Below, piece after piece: positions 47,374 to 56,371 of a DNA stretch of 64,000 nt. The notes below the pieces were generated by a model. It was not told where the DNA came from. It searched no databases and saw only the letters and a list, made by a program, of their open reading frames with translations. Both the position numbers and the translations under genes were made by a program. Source of the DNA: Deltaproteobacteria bacterium (GTDB taxonomy: Bacteria; Desulfobacterota; Binatia; DP-6); assembly GCA_005879795.1 (NCBI GenBank), contig VBKJ01000128.1:1-64000 (forward strand). Direction: 5' to 3'. Numbering within the stretch: position 1 is the first letter of the stretch; every line of letters begins with the position of its first letter.

Positions 47374-49160
47374 GCGCGCCGATCGAGCCGCTGGGCGACT
47401 GGCGGTGCAGCGACCCGTGCGGCACGCTCCGCCCCACGGACATCGGGCGTGCGGTGACGCTCTGCGGTTGGGTGCATGCGCGGCGCGACCACGGGGGCGT
47501 GCTCTTCATCGATCTGCGCGACCGCAGCGGCCTCGTGCAGGTAGTCTGCAACCCCGCCGAGAGCCCGGCCGCGCATGCCCGTGCGGGCGAGGTGCGGCTC
47601 GAGTACGTGATCGCGGTGCGCGGAGAGGTGCGGGCCCGTCCCCCGGAGACGGTCAACGTCGAGCTGCCGACGGGCGCGATCGAAGTGTCCGTCCGCGAGC
47701 TCCGGGTGCTCAACACCGCACGGCCGACGCCGTACCCGATCGACGACGTCACCGAGGTGAGCGAGCCGAACCGCCTCCGCTACCGCTACCTCGATCTGCG
47801 CCGGCCGCGCATGCAGCGGAACCTCCTCCTGCGCCACGAGGTCACGCGCGCCGTGCGCGAGCACCTGAACGCGGCCGGCTTCGTGGAGGTCGAGACCCCG
47901 GTGCTGACGCGCTCCACCCCGGAGGGGGCACGCGACTACCTGGTGCCGAGCCGCGTGCAGCGCGGCAGCTTCTACGCGCTGCCGCAGTCGCCGCAGCTCT
48001 TCAAGCAGCTGCTCATGGTGGCCGGACTCGATCGCTACTACCAGATCGTCCGCTGCTTCCGCGACGAGGACCTGCGCGCCGACCGGCAGCCGGAGTTCAC
48101 GCAGATCGACCTCGAGATGTCCTTCGTCGGCCCGGGCGACGTGATGGCGGTCGTGGAGCCCATGATCGCGGCGCTGTTCACGCAGGTGCGCGGGCGGCCC
48201 ACGCCGCGCCCGTTTCCGGTCCTTCGCCACGCCGAGACGATGCTGCGCTATGGAATCGACCGGCCCGACCTGCGCGTCGACCTCGAGCTCGCCGACTTCA
48301 CCGCCTGCTTCGCGGGGACCGGCTTCCGCGTGTTCGCGGAGGCGCTCGCCGCGGGCAATCCCATCCGCGGCCTCGCCGTCCCCGGCGGCGGCGCGGCGCT
48401 CTCGCGCCGCGAGCTCGACGACCTGGTCGGCTTCGCGACCGCGGAGGGCGCGGGCGGCCTCACCTGGATCAAGGTCGGCGCCGACGGCTGGCAATCGCCG
48501 GCGGTCAAGTTCCTCTCCGGCGCCGAGCGGGCGCGCCTGGCGGCGGCGGCCCGCCTCGAGATCGGCGACCTCCTCGTGCTGCTGGCCGAGCCGGAGGCTA
48601 CGGCGGCGCCCATCCTCTCACAGCTGCGCCTCCGGCTCGGGGAGCGGCTGGGCCGGGTGGCGCGGGACGAGGATCGCTTCCTCTGGGTGGTCGACTTCCC
48701 GCTCCTCCAGCGCGACCCGGACGCGGGTCGCTACGTCGCCGTGCACCATCCCTTCACGGCACCCGCCGAGGAGGATCTCGACCGTCTCGAGCGCGCCCCG
48801 CTCGCCGTCCGCTCGCAGGCCTACGACCTGGTGCTCAACGGCATCGAGCTCGGCGGCGGCAGCATCCGTATCCATCGCCCCGACGTGCAGCAGCGCGTGT
48901 TCGCGCTCCTCGGCATGTCGGAGAGCGAGGCACAGGCGCGCTTCGGCTTCCTGCTCGAGGCGCTCGCCTTCGGCGCGCCGCCGCACGGCGGCATCGCCCT
49001 CGGCCTCGACCGCCTGGTGATGCTGCTCGCGGGCGCCGACTCGATCCGCGAGGTGATCGCCTTTCCGAAGACGCAGCGTGCGGTCTGTCTCCTCACCGAG
49101 GCGCCGACCCCGGTCGACCCGGCGCAGCTGCGTGAGCTGGGCATCCGGGTCGTGTCGTAG
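47370..49160 (+). CDS. aspS: Aspartyl-tRNA synthetase
   Basis: 596 residues from the GTG overlapping hisS. N-terminal OB fold (VTLCGWVHARRDHGGVLFID), class II motif 1 around GFVEVETPVLT, motif 2 FRDEDLRADRQPEFTQID, bacterial GAD insertion (about 290-420), and motif 3 IALGLDRLVMLLAG. The RDHGG form in the anticodon domain (rather than RDLG as in E. coli) is the type reported in non-discriminating enzymes that also charge tRNA-Asn, so Asn-tRNA may be made by GatCAB here; that is inference. Confidence 0.95.
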   Translation: MSAPIEPLGDWRCSDPCGTLRPTDIGRAVTLCGWVHARRDHGGVLFIDLRDRSGLVQVVCNPAESPAAHARAGEVRLEYVIAVRGEVRARPPETVNVELPTGAIEVSVRELRVLNTARPTPYPIDDVTEVSEPNRLRYRYLDLRRPRMQRNLLLRHEVTRAVREHLNAAGFVEVETPVLTRSTPEGARDYLVPSRVQRGSFYALPQSPQLFKQLLMVAGLDRYYQIVRCFRDEDLRADRQPEFTQIDLEMSFVGPGDVMAVVEPMIAALFTQVRGRPTPRPFPVLRHAETMLRYGIDRPDLRVDLELADFTACFAGTGFRVFAEALAAGNPIRGLAVPGGGAALSRRELDDLVGFATAEGAGGLTWIKVGADGWQSPAVKFLSGAERARLAAAARLEIGDLLVLLAEPEATAAPILSQLRLRLGERLGRVARDEDRFLWVVDFPLLQRDPDAGRYVAVHHPFTAPAEEDLDRLERAPLAVRSQAYDLVLNGIELGGGSIRIHRPDVQQRVFALLGMSESEAQARFGFLLEALAFGAPPHGGIALGLDRLVMLLAGADSIREVIAFPKTQRAVCLLTEAPTPVDPAQLRELGIRVVS

Positions 49161-49270
49161 GGAGGCCGGCGCCGAGAGGCGCCTAGCCGCGCGGGGGTTG
49201 CGCTCCGGGCATGGGGAGCGGGCAGCGCACGAGCACTGGACGGGCCTCCGAGGAAGACGGACGGCGGCTC

Positions 49271-50380
49271 CTAGAGCAACGTCTCGGGCGCCGTCGCCGA
49301 GACGCCGATCGCCTCCGCCACGCCCGGGTGGGTCACGCGCCCGGCGAGCACGTTGCACGCCCGGCAGAGCGCCGGGTCACGGCGCAGCGCATCCGCGAAG
49401 CCATGGTCCGCGATCGCGAGCGCGTAGGAGAGGGTCGCGTTGGTGAGCGCGAGGGTCGCGGTGTGGGGCACCATTCCCGGCATGTTGGCGACGGCGTAGT
49501 GCACCACGCCCTCGACCCGGTAGGTCGGATCGGCGTGCGTAGTGGGGCGCGAGGTCTCGGCGCACCCGCCCTGGTCGATCGAGAGGTCGACCAGGGCCGC
49601 GCCGGGACGCATGGCCGCGACCAGTGCGCGGGAGATGAGCCGCGGCGCGCGGGCGCCCGGGATGAGCACGCCGCCCACGATCATATCGGCGCTCACCGCC
49701 TCCTCCTCGATGTTGGCCCGGTTCGACATGACGGTGGTCACGTGGCCGCCGAGGATGTCGTGCACATAGCGGAGCTTGGCGGGGTCGACGTCGAGGATCG
49801 ACACGTGGGCCCCCACCCCGACGGCCACCTGGCAGGCGTTGGTCCCCGCGATCCCGGCGCCCAGGATGACGACCTTCGCGGGCCGCACGCCCGACGCACC
49901 GGAGAGGAGCACGCCGCGGCCGCCGTTCTGGGCCTGAAGGCACCAGGCGCCCACCTGCACCGCGAGCCGCCCCGCGATCTCGCTCATGGGAGCGAGCAGC
50001 GGCAGCGAGCCGTCCGGGGGCTGCAGCGTCTCGTAGGCCAGGGCGCGCACGCGGCGCGCGACGAGCACCCGCACGAGCTGCGGGTTGGCCGCGAGGTGCA
50101 GATACGTGAACAGGATCTGGTCGGGGCGCAGGAGGTCGTACTCGGAGGGGAGCGGCTCTTTCACCTTGAGGATCAGCTCTGCCCGGCCCCAGACCGCGGC
50201 GGCGTCGGCCAGCGTCGCGCCGGCATCGCGGTAGAGCCGGTCGGGCAGGCTCGAGCCGGTGCCCGCGCCGTGCTCCACCACCACGGTGTGCCCGTGCGCC
50301 ACCAGCGCGCCGACGCCGCTCGGCGTGAGCGCGACGCGGTTCTCCTCCGCCTTGATCTCGCGCGGGACGCCGACGATCAC
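49271..50380 (-). CDS. ald: Alanine dehydrogenase
   Basis: NAD-dependent reversible deamination of alanine to pyruvate and ammonia. 369 residues from GTG 50380, beginning [18 protein letters not shown], the family N-terminus (an ATG 201 bases upstream gives noise). [13 protein letters not shown] with the substrate Lys, the NAD Rossmann motif [30 protein letters not shown], and [20 protein letters not shown] with the catalytic Asp are all present. Divergent from the one-carbon operon, which includes the glycine-cleavage genes. Confidence 0.95.
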   Translation of the reverse strand: MIVGVPREIKAEENRVALTPSGVGALVAHGHTVVVEHGAGTGSSLPDRLYRDAGATLADAAAVWGRAELILKVKEPLPSEYDLLRPDQILFTYLHLAANPQLVRVLVARRVRALAYETLQPPDGSLPLLAPMSEIAGRLAVQVGAWCLQAQNGGRGVLLSGASGVRPAKVVILGAGIAGTNACQVAVGVGAHVSILDVDPAKLRYVHDILGGHVTTVMSNRANIEEEAVSADMIVGGVLIPGARAPRLISRALVAAMRPGAALVDLSIDQGGCAETSRPTTHADPTYRVEGVVHYAVANMPGMVPHTATLALTNATLSYALAIADHGFADALRRDPALCRACNVLAGRVTHPGVAEAIGVSATAPETLL

Positions 50381-50424
50381 GCGTCCAGAGTGTAGCACGG
50401 CCCGGGGCGCGTGCGACCGCCGAC

Positions 50425-50452
50425 TTGCCCTGCCCGCGAGCAGCCCTATAGA
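50425..50452 (+). promoter_or_regulatory. Possible promoter of the folD-gcv operon
   Basis: TTGCCC (50425-50430), 16-base spacer, TATAGA (50447-50452), 22 bases before the folD GTG. Moderate match; lies in the gap facing ald. No glycine riboswitch-like structure was seen here. Confidence 0.4.
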
Positions 50453-50474
50453 AGAAGCCGATCGGGATCGCTGC

Positions 50475-51320
50475 GTGGGACACACGATCGACGGCAAGAG
50501 CGTGGCGGCGGTGGTACGGAGCGAGGTGCGGGAGCGCGTCGCGCGCCTCGCCAGCCGCGGGGTGATCCCGGGTCTGGCCACCGTGCTCGTCGGCGACGAT
50601 CCCGCCTCGCACCTCTACGTCGGCAACAAGGAGAAGGCGTGCCAGGAGGTGGGCATGCGCTCCTTCGGCCATCGGCTCGCGGCGAGCACAGGGCAAGCGG
50701 AGCTGCTCGCCCTGGTCCGCGAGCTCGGCCGCCGGCGCGATGTGCACGGCATCCTCGTCCAGCTTCCCCTGCCTCCCCGGCTCGATGCCCGGGCGGTGAT
50801 CGAGGCGCTCCCACCCGAGAAGGACGTCGACGGGCTGCATCCCGTGAGTCAAGGTCGCCTGCTGGCGGGCGAGCCGGGTCTGCGTCCCTGCACGCCGCTC
50901 GGGGTGCTCCGACTGATCGACGAGACCGGTGTCGCGCTCAAGGGCGCGCGCGCGGTGGTGGTGGGCCGCAGCCTGCTGGTCGGCAAGCCGGTGGCGCTCC
51001 TCCTCCTCGAGCGCCACGCGACCGTCACCGTGTGTCACTCCCGCACCGCGGACCTGGAGCACGAGGTCGGACGCGCGGAGGTGCTGGTGGCGGCTACCGG
51101 GCAGGCGGGACTCGTCCGGGGCGCATGGATCCGCCCCGGTGCGGTCGTGATCGACGTCGGCATGAACCGCGGGCCGGACGGCCGGTTCTGCGGCGACGTC
51201 GAGTTCGCCGGCGCGCGCGAGCGCGCCTCTCACATCACTCCGGTTCCGGGCGGGGTGGGACCGATGACGGTCGCGATGCTGCTCGCCAACACCCTGAGCG
51301 CCGCGGAGCAGGCGGCCTAG
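50475..51320 (+). CDS. folD: Bifunctional methylenetetrahydrofolate dehydrogenase / cyclohydrolase
   Basis: Interconverts 5,10-methylene- and 10-formyl-THF. 281 residues from GTG 50475 ([18 protein letters not shown]). [21 protein letters not shown] carries the catalytic Lys region, [14 protein letters not shown] and [10 protein letters not shown] follow, then the NADP-binding [18 protein letters not shown] and the C-terminal [16 protein letters not shown]. Nine bases before gcvT, it starts the one-carbon operon. Confidence 0.95.
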   Translation: MGHTIDGKSVAAVVRSEVRERVARLASRGVIPGLATVLVGDDPASHLYVGNKEKACQEVGMRSFGHRLAASTGQAELLALVRELGRRRDVHGILVQLPLPPRLDARAVIEALPPEKDVDGLHPVSQGRLLAGEPGLRPCTPLGVLRLIDETGVALKGARAVVVGRSLLVGKPVALLLLERHATVTVCHSRTADLEHEVGRAEVLVAATGQAGLVRGAWIRPGAVVIDVGMNRGPDGRFCGDVEFAGARERASHITPVPGGVGPMTVAMLLANTLSAAEQAA

Positions 51321-51329
51321 AGCCCGCGC

Positions 51330-52427
51330 ATGGCCCGCCGCACCCCGCTCTTCGACGTCCATCGCGCGCTCGGCGCCCGGATGGGCGAGTTCGCGGGCTG
51401 GGAGATGCCGCTCTCCTACCGCGGGGCCGCGGAGGAGCACCGCGCGGTCCGTGAGCGCTGCGCGCTCTTCGACGTGAGCCACATGGGCGAGATCGAGCTG
51501 CGTGGCCCCGGGGCCGCCGTGGTCTGCCAGGAGCTCACCGTGAACGACATCCGCCGCCTCCGCATCGGCGACGGGCAGTACACGCTCTTCTGCAACCAGC
51601 GCGGCGGCGTGCTGGACGACCTGATCGTCGTCCGCCTCGGCGCCGAGCGCTACCTCCTGGTGGTGAACGCGGCCAACACGGCGACCGACTACGCCTGGGT
51701 CCGCGCGCGCGCGGGCGAGCGCGCCGAGGTGGTCGACCGCAGCGCCGAGCTCGCGCTCCTGGCGCTGCAGGGACCCGAGGCGGAGCGCGCGCTCCGCACG
51801 CTCACCGCCCTCGACCTGGCGGCGCTCCGCCCCTTCACCGCCCTCGAAGGGCCCGTGGCCGGCGTGCGGACCTTGGTGTCGCGCACGGGGTACACCGGCG
51901 AGGATGGGTTCGAGCTCCTGGTCGCCGCCTCGGATGCGCCGCGGCTGTGGGAGGCTGTGCTCGACGCCACGCGGCGGCGGGACGGGCTCCCGGCGGGGCT
52001 CGGCGCGCGCGACACGCTGCGGCTGGAGGCCGGCCTCCCGCTCTGCGGGACCGACATGGACGAGACGACGACGCCGCTCGAGGCGGGTCTCGCCTGGGTG
52101 GTGAAGCTCGGCAAGGGGGACTTCGTCGGCCGCGCAGCGTTGGCCGAGCAGGCCGCCCGCGGCGTTGTGCGCCGCCTGGTCGGCATCGAGCTCGCCGAGC
52201 CCGGCGTCCCGCGCCATGGCTGCGCCGTGTGGCGCGACGGCGACGCCGTCGGCAGCGTGACCAGCGGCACCAGGTCGCCCACCCTCGGGCGCTACATCGG
52301 CCTCGCCTACGTCACGGCCGGCGCGGCGGCGCCCGGCACGCCGGTCGCGGTCGAGATCCGCGGGCGCCGCGTTCCGGCGCGGGTCGTCGCGCGTACCTTC
52401 TATCGCCGTGTGCAGCGGGAGGATTGA
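51330..52427 (+). CDS. gcvT: Glycine cleavage system T protein (aminomethyltransferase)
   Basis: Releases ammonia from the aminomethyl-lipoyl group on H protein and makes methylene-THF. 365 residues. LFDVHRALGARMGEFAGWEM and FDVSHMGEIELRGPGA at the N-terminus, the THF-site YTGEDGFELLVAASDAPRLW, and GLGARDTLRLEAGLPLCGTD are the family signatures. gcvH follows after two bases. Confidence 0.95.
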   Translation: MARRTPLFDVHRALGARMGEFAGWEMPLSYRGAAEEHRAVRERCALFDVSHMGEIELRGPGAAVVCQELTVNDIRRLRIGDGQYTLFCNQRGGVLDDLIVVRLGAERYLLVVNAANTATDYAWVRARAGERAEVVDRSAELALLALQGPEAERALRTLTALDLAALRPFTALEGPVAGVRTLVSRTGYTGEDGFELLVAASDAPRLWEAVLDATRRRDGLPAGLGARDTLRLEAGLPLCGTDMDETTTPLEAGLAWVVKLGKGDFVGRAALAEQAARGVVRRLVGIELAEPGVPRHGCAVWRDGDAVGSVTSGTRSPTLGRYIGLAYVTAGAAAPGTPVAVEIRGRRVPARVVARTFYRRVQRED

Positions 52428-52429
52428 GC

Positions 52430-52822
52430 ATGGAGTTCCCCGACGACCTCCGGTACACGAGGGATCACGAGTGGCTCCGCATGGAGGGGAACGAAGGCGT
52501 GGTCGGCATCACCGACTTCGCGCAGGACGCGCTCGGCGACGTGGTCTTCGTCGAGCTCCCGGCGGTGGACGCCACGCTCGCGCAGGGGCAGGTGCTCGGC
52601 GTGGTGGAATCCAACAAGACGGTCTCCGATCTGTTCGCGCCGGTGAGCGGACGCGTGATCGCGGTGAACCACGTCCTGCGCGACGGGCCGGAGCACGTCA
52701 ACACGGATCCCTACGGCGCGGGCTGGATGATCCGCCTGCGGGTCGTCAGGCCGGACGAGGTCGATGGGCTCCTCGACGCGGCCGCCTACCGCGCTCACAT
52801 CGCGAGCGAGCTGAGGAAGTGA
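52430..52822 (+). CDS. gcvH: Glycine cleavage system H protein
   Basis: Lipoyl carrier of glycine cleavage, 130 residues. RYTRDHEWLRMEGNEGVVGI at the start and GDVVFVELPAVD follow the family. The lipoylated Lys lies in GVVESNKTVSDLFAPVSG (usual VESVK.VSD, here an Asn before the Lys). The end overlaps the gcvPA GTG by four bases. Confidence 0.95.
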   Translation: MEFPDDLRYTRDHEWLRMEGNEGVVGITDFAQDALGDVVFVELPAVDATLAQGQVLGVVESNKTVSDLFAPVSGRVIAVNHVLRDGPEHVNTDPYGAGWMIRLRVVRPDEVDGLLDAAAYRAHIASELRK

Positions 52823-54192
52823 GCGGCTACAGCCCTCACACCGCGCGGGACATCGCCGCCATGCTGGAGGCGATCGGGGTCGGCTCGATCGACGACCTGT
52901 TCGCGGACGTTCCGGCCCGCCTGCGGGCACGCGCGGCGATCGCGCTTCCGGAGGGCATGACCGAGCCCGAGTTGCGGCGCCACCTGGGCGCGCTGGCGGC
53001 CCGCAACGCGGACGCGGCGGGCGCGGCCGTCTTCCTGGGCGCGGGCGCGTACCCGCACTGGGTCCCGGCCGTGGTGGACCAGATCCTCCTGCGCAGCGAG
53101 TTCGCGACCGCCTACACTCCCTACCAGCCGGAGGTGAGCCAGGGCACGCTGCAGGCGACCTTCGAGTTCCAGACGTTCTCGGCGCTGCTGCTCGGCCTCG
53201 AGGTGGCGAGCGCCAGCCTGTACGACGGTGCGTCGGCGACCGCCGAGGCGGTGCTCATGGCCCGCCGCCTCCGGCCCGGCCGCCGGGTGGTCTGGCTGGC
53301 GCGCGCGCTCCATCCCCACTATCGCGCGACGGTCGCAACCTACCTGCGCGGCCTCGGCGGCGTGGAGGTGCGCGAGGTACCGTTCGGCGCCGATGGCCGC
53401 ACCGACCTGGGCGCGCTCCGCGCCGGGCTCGGCGGCGACACGCTCTGTCTGGTGCTCGGTTACCCGAACGTCTTCGGGGTGGTGGAGCACGTTGCGCTCT
53501 TCGCCGACGCCGTGCGCGCAGTTGGCGCGCTCACCATCACGGCGACGCCCGAGGCGCTCGCGCTGGCCCTCGTGCGCTCGCCCGGCGCCTCGGGCGTCGA
53601 CATCGCGGTGGCGGAGGGGCAGAGCTTCGGCCTCCCGCTGTCATACGGCGGCCCGGGCGTCGGGCTCTTCGCCACCCGCGAGCGCTTCGTGCGCAGCATG
53701 CCGGGCCGCCTGGTCGGCGAGACCGTCGACGCCCGCGGTCGCCGCGGCTACGTGCTGACGCTCGCAACGCGCGAGCAGCACATCCGCCGCGAGCGCGCTA
53801 CCTCGAACATCTGCACGAACCAGGCGCTGTGCGCCCTTGCCGTGACCGTCTACCTCTCGCTCCTCGGGCGGCACGGGCTCGCGAGCCTGGCCCGGGCGAA
53901 CTACCGCGCCGCGCACGCCGCCGCCGCCCGCCTCGAGGCGGCAGGGGTCCCGGCGCGCTTCGCGGGGCCCTTCTTCAACGAGTTCGTCGTCCGGGCACCC
54001 GCGGCGGCGCGCGCGTGGGAAGCGGCCGCGCAGGCCGGGGTCGTGGCCGGGTTCCCGCTCGGCCGCTGGTACCCGGAGCTGGAGGGCAGCCTCGTCCTCT
54101 GCGTGACCGAGACCCACACGCCCGAGCAGGTCGATCGGCTGATCGGCGTGCTCGCGGCGCCGGCGCCGGCCGCGCGTGCTGCGGGTGGATGA
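52819..54192 (+). CDS. gcvPA: Glycine dehydrogenase (decarboxylating) subunit 1
   Basis: N-terminal half of the two-subunit P protein, 457 residues from the GTG overlapping gcvH. PHTARDIAAMLEAIGVGSID, FLGAGAYPHWVPAVVDQILL, YTPYQPEVSQGTLQATFEFQ, SLYDGASATAEAVLMA, and RERATSNICTNQALCALA are subunit-1 signatures. It lacks the PLP lysine, which is in subunit 2. Its end overlaps gcvPB by up to 17 bases. Confidence 0.95.
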   Translation: MSGYSPHTARDIAAMLEAIGVGSIDDLFADVPARLRARAAIALPEGMTEPELRRHLGALAARNADAAGAAVFLGAGAYPHWVPAVVDQILLRSEFATAYTPYQPEVSQGTLQATFEFQTFSALLLGLEVASASLYDGASATAEAVLMARRLRPGRRVVWLARALHPHYRATVATYLRGLGGVEVREVPFGADGRTDLGALRAGLGGDTLCLVLGYPNVFGVVEHVALFADAVRAVGALTITATPEALALALVRSPGASGVDIAVAEGQSFGLPLSYGGPGVGLFATRERFVRSMPGRLVGETVDARGRRGYVLTLATREQHIRRERATSNICTNQALCALAVTVYLSLLGRHGLASLARANYRAAHAAAARLEAAGVPARFAGPFFNEFVVRAPAAARAWEAAAQAGVVAGFPLGRWYPELEGSLVLCVTETHTPEQVDRLIGVLAAPAPAARAAGG

Positions 54193-55669
54193 GCCGATGT
54201 TCGACGAACCGCTCATCTTCGAGCGGGGATCGCCCGGGCGAGTCGGCTGGCCGGTGCGGGCGGCCGCGGGTGCGGGCGTCGCCGACCTGCCGGCGGACCT
54301 CCGGCGCGAGGACGAGCTGGCGGGCATGCCCGAGGTGAGCGAGCTCGAGGTGCTGCGCCACTTCCTCCGCCTCTCGCAGTGGAACTACAGCGCGGCGACG
54401 ACGCTCTACCCGCTCGGGTCGTGCACCATGAAGTACAACCCCGTGGTGAACGAGGAGCTGGCGCGCCTCCCGGGCTTCGCGGCTCTCCACCCGCTCGTGC
54501 CCGAGGCGCTCGCGCAGGGAGCGCTCGAGCTGCTCGCGGCCCTGGAGGCGGGGCTCGCCGCCGTGAGCGGCCTCGATGCGGTGTGCCTCCAGCCCGCCGC
54601 CGGGGCGCACGGCGAGCTGCTCGGCATGCTCCTCGTGCGCGCCTACCACGCCGACCGCGGGCAGGCGCGCCGGCGCGTCCTCATCCCCGCGAGCGCGCAC
54701 GGCACGAACCCGGCGAGCGCCACGCTGTGCGGCTACGAGGTGACCGAGGTCGCGGTGGACGCCCGCGGGCTCTTGACCGCCGCGGCGGTGGCGGCCGCCA
54801 TGGACGAGTCGGTCGCCGCGCTCATGATCACCAACCCGAACACACTCGGGCTCTTCGAGCGCGAGATCGACGGCATCACGGCCGCCGTCCACACGCAGGG
54901 CGGCCTCGTCTACCTGGACGGCGCGAACCTGAACGCCATCATGGGGATCGCGAAGCCCGCCGACATGGGCGTGGACGTGATGCAGTTCAACCTGCACAAG
55001 ACGTTCTCCACGCCGCACGGCGGGGGCGGGCCGGGCGCGGGGCCGGTCGCGGTTCGCGCGGCGCTCGCGGACTACCTACCGGTGCCGCGGCTCGTGCGCG
55101 GCGACGGCGTCCTCAAGTGGACGGACGATGCACCCAAGAGCGTGGGGCGCCTGCGGGCGTTCTCCGGCAACTTCGGCGTCCTGGTGCGCGCCTACGCCTA
55201 TCTCGCCCGGCTCGGCGGCCCCGGCCTGGCGGAAGCGACGCGCTTCGCGGTCCTGAATGCCAACTACCTGCGGGCGCGCCTCAGCGGGACCTACCATCTC
55301 CCGTATGACACGCCCTCGCTGCACGAGTGCGTGTTCTCCGACGGCTGCCTCCAGGACTACGATGTCCACACCCTGGACGTCGCCAAGCGTCTGCTCGACT
55401 ACGGCTTCTACGCGCCCACCATCTACTTCCCGCTGGTGGTGAAGGGCGCCCTCATGATCGAACCGACCGAGACCGAGACCAAGGAGACACTCGACCGGTT
55501 CGCCGACGCCATGCTCGCGATCGCCGAGGAGGCCCGCACCGACCCCGCCCGCGTGCGCGAGGCCCCGCACTCGACGCGCCTCGCCCGCCTCGACGAGACC
55601 CGCGCCGCGCGCCGGCCGGTGCTGCGCTGGTGGCCCGAGCGACCTTCGAATCCTGGAGGATCCGCTTGA
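54176..55669 (+). CDS. gcvPB: Glycine dehydrogenase (decarboxylating) subunit 2
   Basis: PLP-bearing half of the P protein, 497 residues. TLYPLGSCTMKYNPVVNEE, LQPAAGAHGELLGMLLVRAY, SAHGTNPASATLCGYEV, the PLP Lys in MQFNLHKTFSTPHGGGGPG, and MIEPTETETKETLDRFADAM. Start may instead be GTG 54185 or ATG 54197; all three keep the domain intact. The stop overlaps the TTG of the HNH gene. Confidence 0.93.
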   Translation: MLRVDEPMFDEPLIFERGSPGRVGWPVRAAAGAGVADLPADLRREDELAGMPEVSELEVLRHFLRLSQWNYSAATTLYPLGSCTMKYNPVVNEELARLPGFAALHPLVPEALAQGALELLAALEAGLAAVSGLDAVCLQPAAGAHGELLGMLLVRAYHADRGQARRRVLIPASAHGTNPASATLCGYEVTEVAVDARGLLTAAAVAAAMDESVAALMITNPNTLGLFEREIDGITAAVHTQGGLVYLDGANLNAIMGIAKPADMGVDVMQFNLHKTFSTPHGGGGPGAGPVAVRAALADYLPVPRLVRGDGVLKWTDDAPKSVGRLRAFSGNFGVLVRAYAYLARLGGPGLAEATRFAVLNANYLRARLSGTYHLPYDTPSLHECVFSDGCLQDYDVHTLDVAKRLLDYGFYAPTIYFPLVVKGALMIEPTETETKETLDRFADAMLAIAEEARTDPARVREAPHSTRLARLDETRAARRPVLRWWPERPSNPGGSA

Positions 55670-56313
55670 GTTTCGTTGACTTCGCCGCAGCCCGCCGGTA
55701 CCCTGCGCGGAACGTGTCGGTGTTGAACACCAAGGTGCTCGTCCTCAACCGGTCGTACCTGCCGATCCACATCACGGTGGTTCGGCGCGCGCTCTCGCTC
55801 CTCTACCAGGGCATCGCGCACGCCGTGGACGAGCAGTACCGCACGTTCGACTTCGCCAGCTGGGCCGACCTGGTGGCCGAGGAGGACAGGATCGGTCTGG
55901 TCGACCGGGCGATCCGCGTCCCGCGCGTCATCCTATTGCAGGGCTACGATCGCATCCCGCGCCGCTACGTGCGCTTCAGCCGCTTCAACATCTACGCGCG
56001 CGACGGGAACCGCTGCCAGTACTGCGGCCGGCAGTTCGCGCGCGTCGAGCTGAACCTCGACCACGTCGTGCCACGCTCGAGGGGCGGCACGTCGGTGTGG
56101 GAGAACGTCGTCTGCTCGTGCCACCGCTGCAACCGCCTGAAGGGCGGGCGCACGCCGGCGGAGGCGGGCATGCGGCTCGTCCGGCAGCCGCGGCGGCCGC
56201 AGTGGACGCCGTTCATGACGGAGACCTACAGCCTCCGTCGCTACAAGGAGTGGATGCCCTTTCTGAGCGCGGTGGATGCGGCGTACTGGAACACGGAGCT
56301 GGTGGCGGAGTAG
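55666..56313 (+). CDS. HNH endonuclease-family protein
   Basis: 215 residues from a TTG start with GGAGGA five bases upstream, overlapping the gcvPB stop. A GTG at 55714 is the other choice, closer to the usual family start. N-terminal TKVLVLNRSYLPIHITVVRR, then the zinc-stabilised HNH core: NRCQYCGRQF, LNLDHVVPRSRGGTSVWENV and CHRCNRLKGGRTPAEAG. Widely conserved single-copy relatives sit in core genome locations and are not obviously part of restriction systems; the natural substrate is not known. Confidence 0.88.
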   Translation: MSFVDFAAARRYPARNVSVLNTKVLVLNRSYLPIHITVVRRALSLLYQGIAHAVDEQYRTFDFASWADLVAEEDRIGLVDRAIRVPRVILLQGYDRIPRRYVRFSRFNIYARDGNRCQYCGRQFARVELNLDHVVPRSRGGTSVWENVVCSCHRCNRLKGGRTPAEAGMRLVRQPRRPQWTPFMTETYSLRRYKEWMPFLSAVDAAYWNTELVAE

Positions 56314-56371
56314 CGCTCGGGGCCCCCATCCCCGGGTGTGACGGCCGCGCGGCGGCCGGCAAGGAACCCGG